64,000 nucleotides of DNA from an uncultured Duncaniella sp. Its GTDB lineage: Bacteria; Bacteroidota; Bacteroidia; Bacteroidales; Muribaculaceae. Location of the stretch: NCBI GenBank assembly GCA_910586665.1, contig CAJUIX010000016.1, forward strand, positions 5,601-69,600, written 5' to 3'. A model generated the notes under the pieces. It saw only the letters and a list, made by a program, of their open reading frames with translations, was not told the origin of the DNA and searched no databases. Of the stretch, positions 45,619 through 53,960 are shown piece by piece (within the stretch, counting starts at the first letter, position 1; each line of letters starts with the position of its first letter). The position numbers and the translations under genes are program-made.

Positions 45619-46074
45619 ATGGCAAAAAGAAGAATTAGATATGGTAATGATCCAATATTGAGACGCAGATGCGAAGAAGTCAAAGTGGTTGATGACAAGA
45701 TTCGCAACTTACTTGCAGAGATGCTTAAAACCCTTCATAAGACTGATAACGGCGCGGCGATAGCGGCGAATCAGGTTGGCATCTTAAAAAGACTGATCGT
45801 GATTGATTACCTTGGTTACTGTCTAAAACTCGTAAATCCTCGGATTTTAGAAAGTATTGGTTTTCAAGAATGCATTGAAGGATGTCTTAGCTTTCCGAAT
45901 CGTTTTGTTAAAACTATCAGACCTTATGAGGTTACTATATCGGCATTGAATGAATTCGGTGAAGAAATTGTTATAACAGGCAAAGGTGAAATGGCAAAAT
46001 GTTTCTGTCATGAACTGGAGCATCTGGATGGAAAGATTTTTTTAGACAAGGCTATTGCAGAAATCGACATATAG
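45619..46074 (+). CDS. Peptide deformylase (accessory copy on the mobile element)
   Basis: 151 residues. All three deformylase motifs are seen: NGAAIAANQVG (motif 1, with Ala in place of the second Gly), EGCLSFP (Cys metal ligand) and CHELEHLDG (HExxH). It removes N-formyl groups from new proteins using Fe2+. A second gene on a mobile element is unusual; it could give tolerance to deformylase inhibitors or to a host or phage factor that attacks the normal enzyme. It is markedly AT-richer than the core genes, which suggests transfer from another lineage. The kinase gene follows after 34 nt. Confidence 0.88.
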   Translation: MAKRRIRYGNDPILRRRCEEVKVVDDKIRNLLAEMLKTLHKTDNGAAIAANQVGILKRLIVIDYLGYCLKLVNPRILESIGFQECIEGCLSFPNRFVKTIRPYEVTISALNEFGEEIVITGKGEMAKCFCHELEHLDGKIFLDKAIAEIDI

Positions 46075-46108
46075 GAATATTAACCTGAAAATACATTTAG
46101 AGTTGTGT

Positions 46109-46591
46109 ATGAGCAAAGTTATTATGATGTGCGGTATCTGTGGGGCCGGAAAGACAACTTATGCAAAGGTGAAAGAACAAGAGGGATATATCAGGCTTTC
46201 TATTGATGAAGAAATGTGGAAAGTTTATGGCAAAAAAGGTATTGATTATCCGGAAGAACAATACGAGGAACTATCCGGACATGTGGAGAGGGCACTTCGA
46301 GAAAGACTGTTATCACTTATTAAACAAGGAAAAGATGTTGTGATTGATTTTAGTTTTTGGAATAGAGAAAATCGGAATATTTATAAAGAGTTGATTCAAA
46401 ATGCAGGTGCTGAAACAGAGCTTATTTATATGAAAGCCGAAAAGGAGACTTTACAAAAAAGGCTGCATAAAAGAAATCAAGTCTTGAATGCCAATTCACC
46501 GTTTGTTATAACAGATGAAATACTCGAACATCATTATAATGCTTTCCAAGAACCGTGCGGCGAAGGAGAGAATGTTATTTTACAGAAATAG
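46109..46591 (+). CDS. P-loop kinase (AAA_33 / zeta-toxin-like fold)
   Basis: 160 residues. Walker A MMCGICGAGKTTYAK at the N-terminus, an Asp in RLSIDEEMW, DVVIDFSFWNRENRN (Walker-B-like), and a lid with Arg in KRLHKRNQ. This is a nucleotide-dependent small-molecule or polynucleotide kinase fold that includes zeta toxins and antibiotic kinases. The substrate is not known. Start at 46109 (MSKVIMM); the 18 upstream codons overlap the deformylase end. AT-rich like its neighbour and probably acquired with it. Confidence 0.8.
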   Translation: MSKVIMMCGICGAGKTTYAKVKEQEGYIRLSIDEEMWKVYGKKGIDYPEEQYEELSGHVERALRERLLSLIKQGKDVVIDFSFWNRENRNIYKELIQNAGAETELIYMKAEKETLQKRLHKRNQVLNANSPFVITDEILEHHYNAFQEPCGEGENVILQK

Positions 46592-46639
46592 GATACGATG
46601 CCATGTTCAATACTACGCCATATAAATTGATATTATAAA

Positions 46640-46669
46640 AACCGCCCGGCTTCCAATAGTCGGGCGGTT
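46640..46669. terminator. Bidirectional terminator between kinase and mobilisation genes
   Basis: AACCGCCCG (46640-46648) / CGGGCGGTT (46661-46669), with AAAA before and TTGTG after, between convergent genes. Confidence 0.75.
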
Positions 46670-46689
46670 GTGCTGTTAATCTATATTCG

Positions 46690-47460
46690 TTATTTCTCTG
46701 ATGGATTGAAATAGAGGAAGGTATCTTCTATGTGTCGGGCTTTTTCATATTGTCGGATGCGGGTTTTCACGGAATCTTGCTCCTGTTGTGTGCCGACTGC
46801 AAAGATTTTTTCTCGATGCAGCAAATCTTCCTGTTCCTTGCCTTTCCACCAAAGCCTTTCGTAGCGGTAGAGCCATTCTACATCTTTCAGCTTGGAGTTC
46901 TCGTTGAGCTGATAGAAGAAGCCGTAACCGAAGCCTCCGGCTGCGAGAATGGCAATCGCAAAGGTGATGTATGCCCATTTGGGTATTGCAGCCCAGACTG
47001 CGCCATTGATAAGATTGTAGATGCGGTGCATAGCGGTGTCCGCCATTGCGTCTAGTTTCTCATAACGCCTGTTGACGGCTTTGTCGGCTGCTTTATTGGC
47101 TGCCGCCTGTGCGATTCTCTCTATCTGCTCATCGCTGATTGCCGGGGATGTAGTCTGAAGTACAGATTGCTTCGGCAAAACATCGGTATATAGCTGGGTA
47201 AACGCTTTAACCGTATAATCCGTCTGCATTTTGACTGCTGCTTCGGCAATCACGGCAACATCTTCCTTCGTGGCGATGTTCGCGGGCAGTTCCACTTGGA
47301 TTTTCTCCGGGATTGCTGATGCCGACGGTTTCGTCTGCACAGGCTCGGATGCCAGCCGCGTATCAATTCCTGTCAGTAAATCCTTGTTCTCTTTCGCGGT
47401 TTTGAGAAGGTCGTCAATCTTCTCGTCTTGTTTCTTGACGAGTGAGTATAAATCTGCCAT
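46690..47460 (-). CDS. Coiled-coil membrane protein of the mobilisation module
   Basis: 256 residues. N-terminal coiled coil (LVKKQDEKIDDLLKTAKENK), alanine-rich middle, one transmembrane helix (WAYITFAIAILAAGGFGYGF, about 163-184) and a charged C-terminal part. I do not recognise a named family. Its start overlaps the relaxase stop by one base (TAATG), so it is translated with the relaxase and probably assists mobilisation. Confidence 0.72.
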   Translation of the reverse strand: MADLYSLVKKQDEKIDDLLKTAKENKDLLTGIDTRLASEPVQTKPSASAIPEKIQVELPANIATKEDVAVIAEAAVKMQTDYTVKAFTQLYTDVLPKQSVLQTTSPAISDEQIERIAQAAANKAADKAVNRRYEKLDAMADTAMHRIYNLINGAVWAAIPKWAYITFAIAILAAGGFGYGFFYQLNENSKLKDVEWLYRYERLWWKGKEQEDLLHREKIFAVGTQQEQDSVKTRIRQYEKARHIEDTFLYFNPSEK

Positions 47461-48407
47461 TACAGTGATCTTCCTTTTTTCTTTTGGGGTTTCTTTTTCA
47501 TTCTGTTGATAAAGGATTGTTCCTCGGAATCATAGCCGGGCCCGACTTGGAACAGTCCGCCCACTGCCTGACACCCGGTTTCGATTATATTCTCGACGAC
47601 ATTCGCCGCCGGAGCCTCCTTGACCTTTGCCGTCACCGAAATCGGTGCCATTTGCTGAGGCTGGGTCTCCTTGATTCTTGCGTTCTTGGCAAAGAATTTG
47701 TCGAGACGCCTGTAGGAAAAAGCGCGGTCAATCTTCGAGCCGTTGAAAGTGAATTCGCCGTCGGAGAAACGTATGCCCTGCGGCTTGCCGGTGTCGCGGT
47801 CGTTGTAAAATTCCACGGTTATACCAGCCGGCGCGAGGCGACGGCGGAACTCGTCCCACGATTTGCAACGGTACATAGCCGCCTGAATCTTGGGCTTCAT
47901 CTCGGCAATCGCATCTTCATACAGCTTCTTTTTCGGCGAAAAAGTCAGCCCGTATTTCAGTTTGATAGCCTTTGTCGCCTTCTTGCTCTTGTCGAAATTG
48001 TTACTTTCGTCAATGGCTTTGCCGTGGAGATTGACGCGGTTATAGACGATATGGAAATGCGGTGAGGATGTTTCAAGGTGGCGCACTATTATATATTGCA
48101 TGTCCTTGATGCCCATGCGCTCCATGTATTCTTTAGCCAGTTTCGCCATGAAATCATCAGTAAGACGGGGCAAATCCGCCTTGTCGAAACTCACGGATAT
48201 ATGTCCGATAGGCTTGCTGATTCTCTTGTTGAGGCTCGCCCCGATGTCGAAACTGTCCACGATTCTGCGGTAGTCGCTGCCGAAAACGCCGTCGGAATCT
48301 ATCAGCCGCCATGTGTCGGCGGTGTACTTTTCCTTGTCGTGGAACTCACGCATAGCGTAACCCACAATGTCGGATGCGCCTCCTTTTGCAAGTATTTTCG
48401 CTATCAT
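47460..48407 (-). CDS. Relaxase (MobA/VirD2-like)
   Basis: 315 residues. The histidine motif HLETSSPHFHIVYNRVN (HxExxxxHxHxxxN) and an N-terminal AKILAKGGASDIVGYAM, with Tyr at about 17 as a likely nicking residue, identify a relaxase that nicks oriT and pilots the strand during transfer. GHISVSFDKADLPRLTDD is the second conserved block. Start at 48407 (MIAKILA); the longer frame runs into the MobC gene. Start and MobC stop overlap (ATGA). Shorter than ICE relaxases, as usual for mobilisable elements in this phylum. Confidence 0.9.
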   Translation of the reverse strand: MIAKILAKGGASDIVGYAMREFHDKEKYTADTWRLIDSDGVFGSDYRRIVDSFDIGASLNKRISKPIGHISVSFDKADLPRLTDDFMAKLAKEYMERMGIKDMQYIIVRHLETSSPHFHIVYNRVNLHGKAIDESNNFDKSKKATKAIKLKYGLTFSPKKKLYEDAIAEMKPKIQAAMYRCKSWDEFRRRLAPAGITVEFYNDRDTGKPQGIRFSDGEFTFNGSKIDRAFSYRRLDKFFAKNARIKETQPQQMAPISVTAKVKEAPAANVVENIIETGCQAVGGLFQVGPGYDSEEQSFINRMKKKPQKKKGRSL

Positions 48408-48790
48408 AATAAAGTCGAATTTTGGATTTTCAACTTGCGGAGAATGGCTAAAATCCCGTCGAGACACGCCTCGGCTTTTCGTTTGGTCGAGGGCCATGCG
48501 TTAGCCTGACAAGCCTTAACTTGGTCGTTGAGATTCTTGCCTTGATACATCAGTTCGCGTAAAGCCTCACGCTCAAAATTGGTGAGGCGTTCAACAATCG
48601 AGAGTTTGAAAGCACTTATACGGAGTAGTTCCGCTATGCTGATTCCGGCGGCTGCGGCCTTGGCTTTCACCTCTCGTTCTTCCGCATCGGTAAAATTCAC
48701 GGATACTTTTCGGTCGCGCCTATCACTCGATTCCTTCTTTGGTCGCCCGCGGAGTTTCACTCCCGGAGCGTCAGGATTGTATTTCCTCAT
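48404..48790 (-). CDS. MobC-like relaxosome accessory protein
   Basis: 128 residues. A basic N-terminus with GVKLRGRPKKESSDRRDRKV, then a ribbon-helix-helix-like segment (KVSVNFTDAEEREVKAKAAA) and a C-terminal helix, as in MobC proteins that bind oriT and help the relaxase. Start at 48790 (MRKYNPD), next to the structured region taken as oriT; the longer frame would run through that region. Confidence 0.85.
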   Translation of the reverse strand: MRKYNPDAPGVKLRGRPKKESSDRRDRKVSVNFTDAEEREVKAKAAAAGISIAELLRISAFKLSIVERLTNFEREALRELMYQGKNLNDQVKACQANAWPSTKRKAEACLDGILAILRKLKIQNSTLL

Positions 48791-48797
48791 GTTGTGA

Positions 48798-48963
48798 AGT
48801 TGGGGATGGTGACCGCAGGGAACAGAGAGCGTCCTGCCGGGGATGCGTGGGGTTTCGGTGTGGTAATTTTTTACCTCCCGAAACATACCCTTGCATCCCC
48901 AACTAACCCACTGACGTGAATTAGTTGTGCGCTGACGATAACCGCTTCCTGCGGTCGGGTTAG
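48798..48963. other. Candidate oriT with competing inverted repeats
   Basis: AGTTGGGGATG (48798-48808) pairs with CATCCCCAACT (48894-48904), but GGGGATGC (48839-48846) pairs with the same GCATCCCC (48893-48900). GTTTCGG/CCGAAAC (48852-48858, 48878-48884), ACCGC/GCGGT (48941-48945, 48951-48955) and CTAACCC/GGGTTAG (48903-48909, 48957-48963) add further stems. The region lies between mobC and the DUF3408 gene, the usual place of oriT. Confidence 0.6.
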
Positions 48964-48966
48964 ACA

Positions 48967-49464
48967 TTAAAGTTTGCGCCAGATTTCGATGTCCGGGGAG
49001 TAGGCTCGCAGGTGGTCGGAGAGGACAGCGTTGATGTAACTGGCGACGGTGGTGCCACGCTCGCCGAGGATGCGGGCGATGCGTTCAAGCTGCTCCCAGA
49101 TGTTGTCCTCGATGTTGACCGGGTGTCGGTTCACCACCTTTGCCGGAGTAAGGAACGTAGCCTTGAACTCGGCGAAATCCGATTTGCGCTGCTGCTTGCC
49201 GATGCGCTGTTGCTTCGACAGTTCGGTTATGGCTGTTGCCTCGGTTGTAGTCTGCTCGTTGCCAAACAGATTTTCATTGGCAACGGCGTTGACAGTGGTG
49301 GTGCTGTTAACAGCATTATCGCTGTTGACTGCGGGATTGGGGTTGGTGGAGTTATCTGATTTCATAATAAAATCGGAATTAAAGGTTGATACTTGGGTTT
49401 CGGGTGCATCGGTCAACTTGGTTGACTTGGATGCAGTGGTAGAAGATGTTTTTGTGGTTTTCAT
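48967..49464 (-). CDS. DUF3408-like mobile-element protein
   Basis: 165 residues. A Ser/Thr/Asn-rich low-complexity first half, then a compact C-terminal domain: VVNRHPVNIEDNIWEQLERI and GTTVASYINAVLSDHLRAY, a ribbon-helix-helix-like pattern seen in DUF3408 proteins of Bacteroidota conjugative elements. Probably DNA-binding. The start overlaps the primase-like gene's end by 4 nt. Confidence 0.75.
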   Translation of the reverse strand: MKTTKTSSTTASKSTKLTDAPETQVSTFNSDFIMKSDNSTNPNPAVNSDNAVNSTTTVNAVANENLFGNEQTTTEATAITELSKQQRIGKQQRKSDFAEFKATFLTPAKVVNRHPVNIEDNIWEQLERIARILGERGTTVASYINAVLSDHLRAYSPDIEIWRKL

Positions 49465-50543
49465 TGTTTTTCAGTTTTTGAGGGTTTGTGAATAGCATCA
49501 GCATCCGGGTTGTACCGTTCAACTGACACGAGAGTGAGTTGCAGGTCGTCGATGAGTTTCTGTAATATCGGATTCTTCTTAATCATGGCTTGCAGCACTG
49601 CCTGGTCAGGCTCGATTTGCAGGAGATAGTCTGCTATGTCAAGTCCTGCTTTTCGCTCGTTATCAGAGGCAATTTCTTCAAGATAGTTGAAGATGCTTGC
49701 CTCTATACCGAGATTGCGGAGCAAACTAAGTTTCTGCTGCCACTGATCGGTCGCGCCGATGTCCGGATACAGGATAACCGGATGACCTTTGAGAACACGG
49801 AGTGCAGCACTGTTGAAGCATCCGTTTTTCCCACCGGAAGCAAGCCACACATATTCGGGCAGATAGTAAGCTGCCACAAGTGCGGTCTTTTCGCTCTCGA
49901 CAATGGCGACAGGCTTGCTTCTGTTCATCGGCAATAGATGTTCGCCGAAGAAACATTGACGCAGATTGAAGTCGGGCAGTCGGAGCAACGAATGAACCCA
50001 TGTAACATGGTTGAACGGTTCCTTCACGCGCTTGCCGTTGTCAGCATCGTAGAGCATTACTTTTCCGGTGCGTATGCTGCCGTTGATGTCGGTCTGCCAG
50101 AATACGCATGACCCCGCCCAGTGCTTCGATGTGCCGACGCGATAGTCTTTCATAAGTCGTAGGGCATCCTCGCCTCCGAACTTGGAGCGGAGGAAAAGAT
50201 AGAGGTTGTTCTTCTGATAGCCGTGCAGAGTCTGTGCAACAGTCTCTGCCCCGATGAACGATGTCGGCTTTCGCTGCTCGGTCTGCTTGGCTCGCCATGC
50301 TGACGGAGCTGTGAAATCAGAGTGCAAGGGCTTAGCCTCCGGATTACGCTCAAAATATTCCTTCGGTGTCAGGTGGTAGCCGCAGCTCTGCTCATGGTCG
50401 CATCTGCCGACATCATCAGGAAACGAGATTTGTTTCTCGGTGTCGATATATCTGCTAAAGCAACGCTTCTTATGACAGGCAGGGCAACAGTATCGGCTTC
50501 CAACCCCTTTGTAGGGCTGGAGAATGAATCGGTGTGCGTTCAT
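49461..50543 (-). CDS. Primase-like protein with zinc finger and Toprim-like core
   Basis: 360 residues. N-terminal zinc-finger cysteines (YCCPACHKKRCFSRY ... GRCDHEQSCGYHL, as in CHC2/DUF6371 proteins), a middle domain, and a Toprim-like core with VAIVESEKTALVAA and ILYPDIGATDQW. It would prime DNA synthesis on the element after excision or transfer. It is 84 nt after the DUF3987 gene. Confidence 0.82.
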   Translation of the reverse strand: MNAHRFILQPYKGVGSRYCCPACHKKRCFSRYIDTEKQISFPDDVGRCDHEQSCGYHLTPKEYFERNPEAKPLHSDFTAPSAWRAKQTEQRKPTSFIGAETVAQTLHGYQKNNLYLFLRSKFGGEDALRLMKDYRVGTSKHWAGSCVFWQTDINGSIRTGKVMLYDADNGKRVKEPFNHVTWVHSLLRLPDFNLRQCFFGEHLLPMNRSKPVAIVESEKTALVAAYYLPEYVWLASGGKNGCFNSAALRVLKGHPVILYPDIGATDQWQQKLSLLRNLGIEASIFNYLEEIASDNERKAGLDIADYLLQIEPDQAVLQAMIKKNPILQKLIDDLQLTLVSVERYNPDADAIHKPSKTEKQ

Positions 50544-50627
50544 AGATTCTCAAAGATTTTGCTTGCATTTTCTGCGTAACCCGCATTTTGTCGGCTCAAA
50601 ATGTGGAAAATGCAGAAAGTGCAGGTG

Positions 50628-52007
50628 TCAGAGTTTGGAATAATGCCCATGTTTCTCACGCTGGAAATATGTGCCTAACGAAATAGACCGTTTGAGAAAA
50701 TCCTGAAACGTGCGTCCCGGCATACCGTTCTCTTTTGCTACGGCTATTCCTTCTTCTGTCGTGAAACAGTCGGGCAAAGCTGCGATGATGGCTCTCTGCT
50801 GCTCGGTCAGCGACATTTCACTGATGATGCCATGCACTTTCCTTGCGGTCGCCTTGAAATAATCCACAAGCGATATGGCGTTCTCAACCGAAAGGAGATC
50901 TATCTCCGTTCTGTCGGCTTCTCCGCAGGCCCACCGCGCCATCTGCAATATCAGGCAGAAGCGTATGGCATGGAAATCGAATTTGTTGTAAACGCCTTTC
51001 AGTGCGTCACATTCTTCCCGGTTACATTCCTCGGTGTTCTGACGCTGCCATTCGTAAAGCCTCGCTTTCGCGTCTGGCGCAAAGAACAGGATATTGGCGA
51101 TGATGTTACCGTCGGAATCCGTCTCGTATGGAAGTTCCACAAGTCTGCCGATAATGTTAGCCCATGCCGCTTCTATGTCGAAGGTCGGCTCCTTGTCGCT
51201 CCACGGCTGTTTGTCCTGATTATTGGGCATGACAAACAGCAAGCGGTCGATAAATCCGTTTGACGAGCGGCTGCCCTGTGCCAATTCGTTGAGTATGCCG
51301 TTCTGGATAGTTCCTACCACCGAGATAAAGGGGCGGCTGATATAGACCGAGTTCTTTACCCCCTTGCGGTCGGAGAACGACGGATTGGCATTGAACAGCT
51401 TTAGCCAGTATTCTTCATCAGAACCCTTGTTGTAGCGGTTGAAGTTCTTGAACCAGCCCGCAAGTTCGTCATTCCACATGGCTATCCCTCTCAGATTCTG
51501 CGAGTGGATAAGCAGCATCGCTTCGGGAGTGGCATCGGAAATAAGGAAGCGTTTGCATACCGGTGCAACCGGGTGAGGCTCGCTGCGCTCCTTCATGGGC
51601 AGCTCGCGCTGACGCTCGTATTCCTCACACGCCTTGATGTAGGCACGGGTCGCGGCCCCGTCCAATTCCGTGAAAGGTCGTATGGCGAAATTAAGCGGAT
51701 GCGACTTACACGCTCCCGGTCTGCCAACAAGAGCCATAAACAGAATCGCGCTCTCATCCCATTTCCCTTTGAGCCGGGCGAAATGGGTGTTGCCGATACC
51801 GAGACCGACAGCCACCAGCATGGCCCCGGCAAGATAATCCACAGGATAGCCGTAACAGTCGTGCGCTTCCATGACGATTCTCTGAATCTTCAACGGCAAT
51901 GCTCCCAGAGGGAAATCCCCGCCACGGATGCTTACGCTCATATCTACGGCTTTGCCGAGTACGAGCATGGGGTCAACAGACTTTTGATTAGATGTGTTCT
52001 TTTCCAT
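50628..52007 (-). CDS. DUF3987 protein (helicase-like, replication module)
   Basis: 459 residues. A P-loop-like AILFMALVGRPGACKSHPLN (about 90) followed by RGIAMWNDELAGWFKNFNRY and SVVGTIQNGILNELAQGSR, the pattern of DUF3987 proteins on Bacteroidota mobilisable elements, related to phage/plasmid primase-helicases. The C-terminal winged-helix region (DCFTTEEGIAVAKENGM) may bind DNA. Start at 52007 (MEKNTSN); the N-terminus overlaps the HTH gene by 20 nt, so translation is coupled. Confidence 0.85.
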   Translation of the reverse strand: MEKNTSNQKSVDPMLVLGKAVDMSVSIRGGDFPLGALPLKIQRIVMEAHDCYGYPVDYLAGAMLVAVGLGIGNTHFARLKGKWDESAILFMALVGRPGACKSHPLNFAIRPFTELDGAATRAYIKACEEYERQRELPMKERSEPHPVAPVCKRFLISDATPEAMLLIHSQNLRGIAMWNDELAGWFKNFNRYNKGSDEEYWLKLFNANPSFSDRKGVKNSVYISRPFISVVGTIQNGILNELAQGSRSSNGFIDRLLFVMPNNQDKQPWSDKEPTFDIEAAWANIIGRLVELPYETDSDGNIIANILFFAPDAKARLYEWQRQNTEECNREECDALKGVYNKFDFHAIRFCLILQMARWACGEADRTEIDLLSVENAISLVDYFKATARKVHGIISEMSLTEQQRAIIAALPDCFTTEEGIAVAKENGMPGRTFQDFLKRSISLGTYFQREKHGHYSKL

Positions 52008-52317
52008 ACTTTTCGAGAACAGTATTAATGGCAGATGTCCTGTAATAGACTTTGCCACCGACAAGGGTGGCTTCGAGATATTTGCTCCTGCGCCAATTCC
52101 GAAGAGTATTGGAGCAGACTCCAAGGATTCTCATCACCTCCAAGCGGGGAATGAGAGGATCCTGATCCACCGGCTTATGTGCCGGCAGAATCTCCTCTTT
52201 GAATTTATCCACGACACGCTCTGCCGTGTGCTCGACAATTTCAAAGAGGTGTGCCAGTGGCAGCGTGATAGAGAGTCCGGTCAGCTGCTCCGGCGAGAGA
52301 TTTGAAAAATCAATCAT
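51988..52317 (-). CDS. HTH protein, probable excisionase/regulator
   Basis: 109 residues. The C-terminal half is a MerR-like winged helix: RLEVMRILGVCSNTLRNWRR and GGKVYYRTSAIN, as in excisionases (Xis) of Bacteroidota elements. It heads the minus-strand operon running through DUF3987, primase-like, DUF3408, mobC and relaxase genes. Confidence 0.85.
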   Translation of the reverse strand: MIDFSNLSPEQLTGLSITLPLAHLFEIVEHTAERVVDKFKEEILPAHKPVDQDPLIPRLEVMRILGVCSNTLRNWRRSKYLEATLVGGKVYYRTSAINTVLEKYGKEHI

Positions 52318-52647
52318 CTTTTATTCCTCGCGTCGTCTGTGTTATTTTTTCATCGGACACCGACAACAATTAAATGCCCGACGGTCGCCGCGCGGAAAGC
52401 GAAATAATGAATGGAACTGATGGCATCGGGTGACCGGTCTTTACCCTTAGCAATATCAATTCCGACATTCGCTTTTGCGTTTTGACGGTGCGAAGTAAGC
52501 ATATTTGTTTGCTTTCTCCAAATTTATAACACTGATACACAGTGCGTTAAGTTCGCTTTAATTCGTTGCGAAGTAAACCGAAGAATTTTGTGGATTTTAT
52601 GCTGGATAGAAGGCTGTCGAAATAGCGTCAGAGCATGAAAAAAGAAA
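52318..52647. other. Intergenic region upstream of the HTH gene
   Basis: About 330 nt without an open frame of note. It has several CGAAGTAA/TTCGC-type repeats (GTGCGAAGTAAGC near 52490, TTGCGAAGTAAACC near 52565) and GC-rich patches near 52380. It probably contains the promoter of the minus-strand operon; no consensus box could be fixed. Confidence 0.4.
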
Positions 52648-52684
52648 CGGGGAGCCACTCGACGTTATGTCGGATGACTCCCGG
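52636..52684 (-). terminator. Terminator of the 329-residue gene
   Basis: Imperfect stem CGGGGAGCCACTCGAC (52648-52663) / GTCGGATGACTCCCGG (52669-52684); on the minus strand it is followed by TTTCTTTTTTC. Confidence 0.8.
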
Positions 52685-52712
52685 TTATAATATTATAATA
52701 TAATGTGTGCTG

Positions 52713-53702
52713 TCAGTATGAATACATATAGTCGGCGACATTGAGGCGTTCCCGCAACTCGTTGTAATCAACAATGTGTTCGGGTCGCTCGAAAGTAAGA
52801 ATAGATTTCTGCCGATATTCCGTAGGTTCAAGATAATCTTTCAATGCACCCTGAATCCATCGGTGTCCCGGAATCTCTATATTCTTCTTGTCCTTATATC
52901 TCACAACGAGTGCGGCATGAAATTCAGTGACGGTTGTCCTTACCATAGCCCGACCTTTGTCAAGAACGAGATACAGCATCGCCAGATCGCGCCCGCTCTG
53001 ACGGAGGTTTACATGTTCGTCGATAGAATCGAAAAGATACTCATCACCGTTGGGCAGCAGTTCTTCAAGCGTCCGGCGTTTCTTCTGTTTGCCGGTGATA
53101 GGTTTCTTCTCGGAGGTTTCTTTCATTGTCGCTTTCGTATCTGTCGGCAATGATTTGAATTTAGATACTACACTTGCAGTGACTGTCGGGGTCTCTCCGA
53201 TTTCGTCAAGTTCTTCCACAAACTTGACCCAGTCTGCCTCCGTTCTTGCTTTTATCGAAATGCTACGGTTGATGATAACCTTGATGTTTACACGCGCGAG
53301 GCGACGTAGAAGAAAATTCAATTTCGGATTGCGTATCATTTCCTCACCATATTCCACCATGCACTCGAAACTCCGGCCGAAAAATAGCCAGCACAGCATG
53401 GCGGGGGTATAACTATCCGGAAGCTGTGCGAAAAAATGAAGCGATAGCTGCGAGATTATCCCTTCATTTTTCAGAAGGGTCTCCAAATCATCGATTCCTT
53501 CGGATCTGTCATTCTTCAGGTATAGGAATAGAGCCTTTTCAAATTTGGGCACCATCATGACAGCCTCGGCATATACCTTATCAAAACCGGTGCCGTTGCG
53601 GTCGTGCATCATGTCGGAGAAATCACAATATTCCTGATAGTGGGTACGCTGCCATTCTTTCAGCAGCTCTTTGGTAAGTCTTTTCTTGTCCTCTTTCTTC
53701 AT
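52713..53702 (-). CDS. Protein of unknown function at the right end of the element
   Basis: 329 residues, cytoplasmic (no signal or transmembrane segment), rich in charged helices (KKEDKKRLTKELLKEWQR; KPITGKQKKRRTLEELLPNG). A central aromatic-hydrophobic part (TPAMLCWLFFGRSFECMVEY) is flanked by polar linkers. No family is recognised with confidence. It has its own terminator and lies alone between the HTH operon and attR, a place where elements often carry regulators or defence genes. Confidence 0.7.
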   Translation of the reverse strand: MKKEDKKRLTKELLKEWQRTHYQEYCDFSDMMHDRNGTGFDKVYAEAVMMVPKFEKALFLYLKNDRSEGIDDLETLLKNEGIISQLSLHFFAQLPDSYTPAMLCWLFFGRSFECMVEYGEEMIRNPKLNFLLRRLARVNIKVIINRSISIKARTEADWVKFVEELDEIGETPTVTASVVSKFKSLPTDTKATMKETSEKKPITGKQKKRRTLEELLPNGDEYLFDSIDEHVNLRQSGRDLAMLYLVLDKGRAMVRTTVTEFHAALVVRYKDKKNIEIPGHRWIQGALKDYLEPTEYRQKSILTFERPEHIVDYNELRERLNVADYMYSY

Positions 53703-53841
53703 TCAGGGGGCATTATATGTTGAACATGTTTTTACATCAATTAAGAAAACACGCCCATGCACTCAAATGTTCGACAAGAGTATTTTACCCCGACTTTGAG
53801 GGCGGCAGCCCGAATATTATGAATTTTTAAGAGAAAAATTT

Positions 53842-53890
53842 TGTCCACGGCTCGCTAAAATGAAAATTCGTGGACAATTTGCGGACAAAA
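53842..53890. repeat. GTGGACA-type repeats at the right end of the element
   Basis: TGTCCAC (53842-53848), GTGGACA (53870-53876) and the variant GCGGACA (53881-53887), matching the three copies beside attL. Confidence 0.6.
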
Positions 53891-53945
53891 TTGAAAAATA
53901 GAAATCTCTATTCATCTAAATATCAGATAAATAGAGATTTATAGA

Positions 53946-53960
53946 GGTGGTCCCACTTGG
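53946..53960. repeat. attR: 15-bp direct repeat inside the tRNA 3' end
   Basis: GGTGGTCCCACTTGG, identical to 43005-43019, overlaps the acceptor and T-arm end of the tRNA gene. Confidence 0.85.

Larger units (their letters stand above)
43005..53960. mobile_element. Integrative mobilisable element in the 3' end of tRNA(CAT)
   Basis: A 10.96-kb segment bounded by 15-bp direct repeats, the right one being the 3' end of an intact tRNA gene and the left one a free copy. The integrase gene lies next to the left repeat. The content is an integrase, cargo (GNAT pair, deformylase, kinase), relaxase with MobC-like partner, DUF3408, primase-like, DUF3987 and HTH genes. No conjugation (T4SS) genes are present, so transfer would need a helper element. 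Confidence 0.88.
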
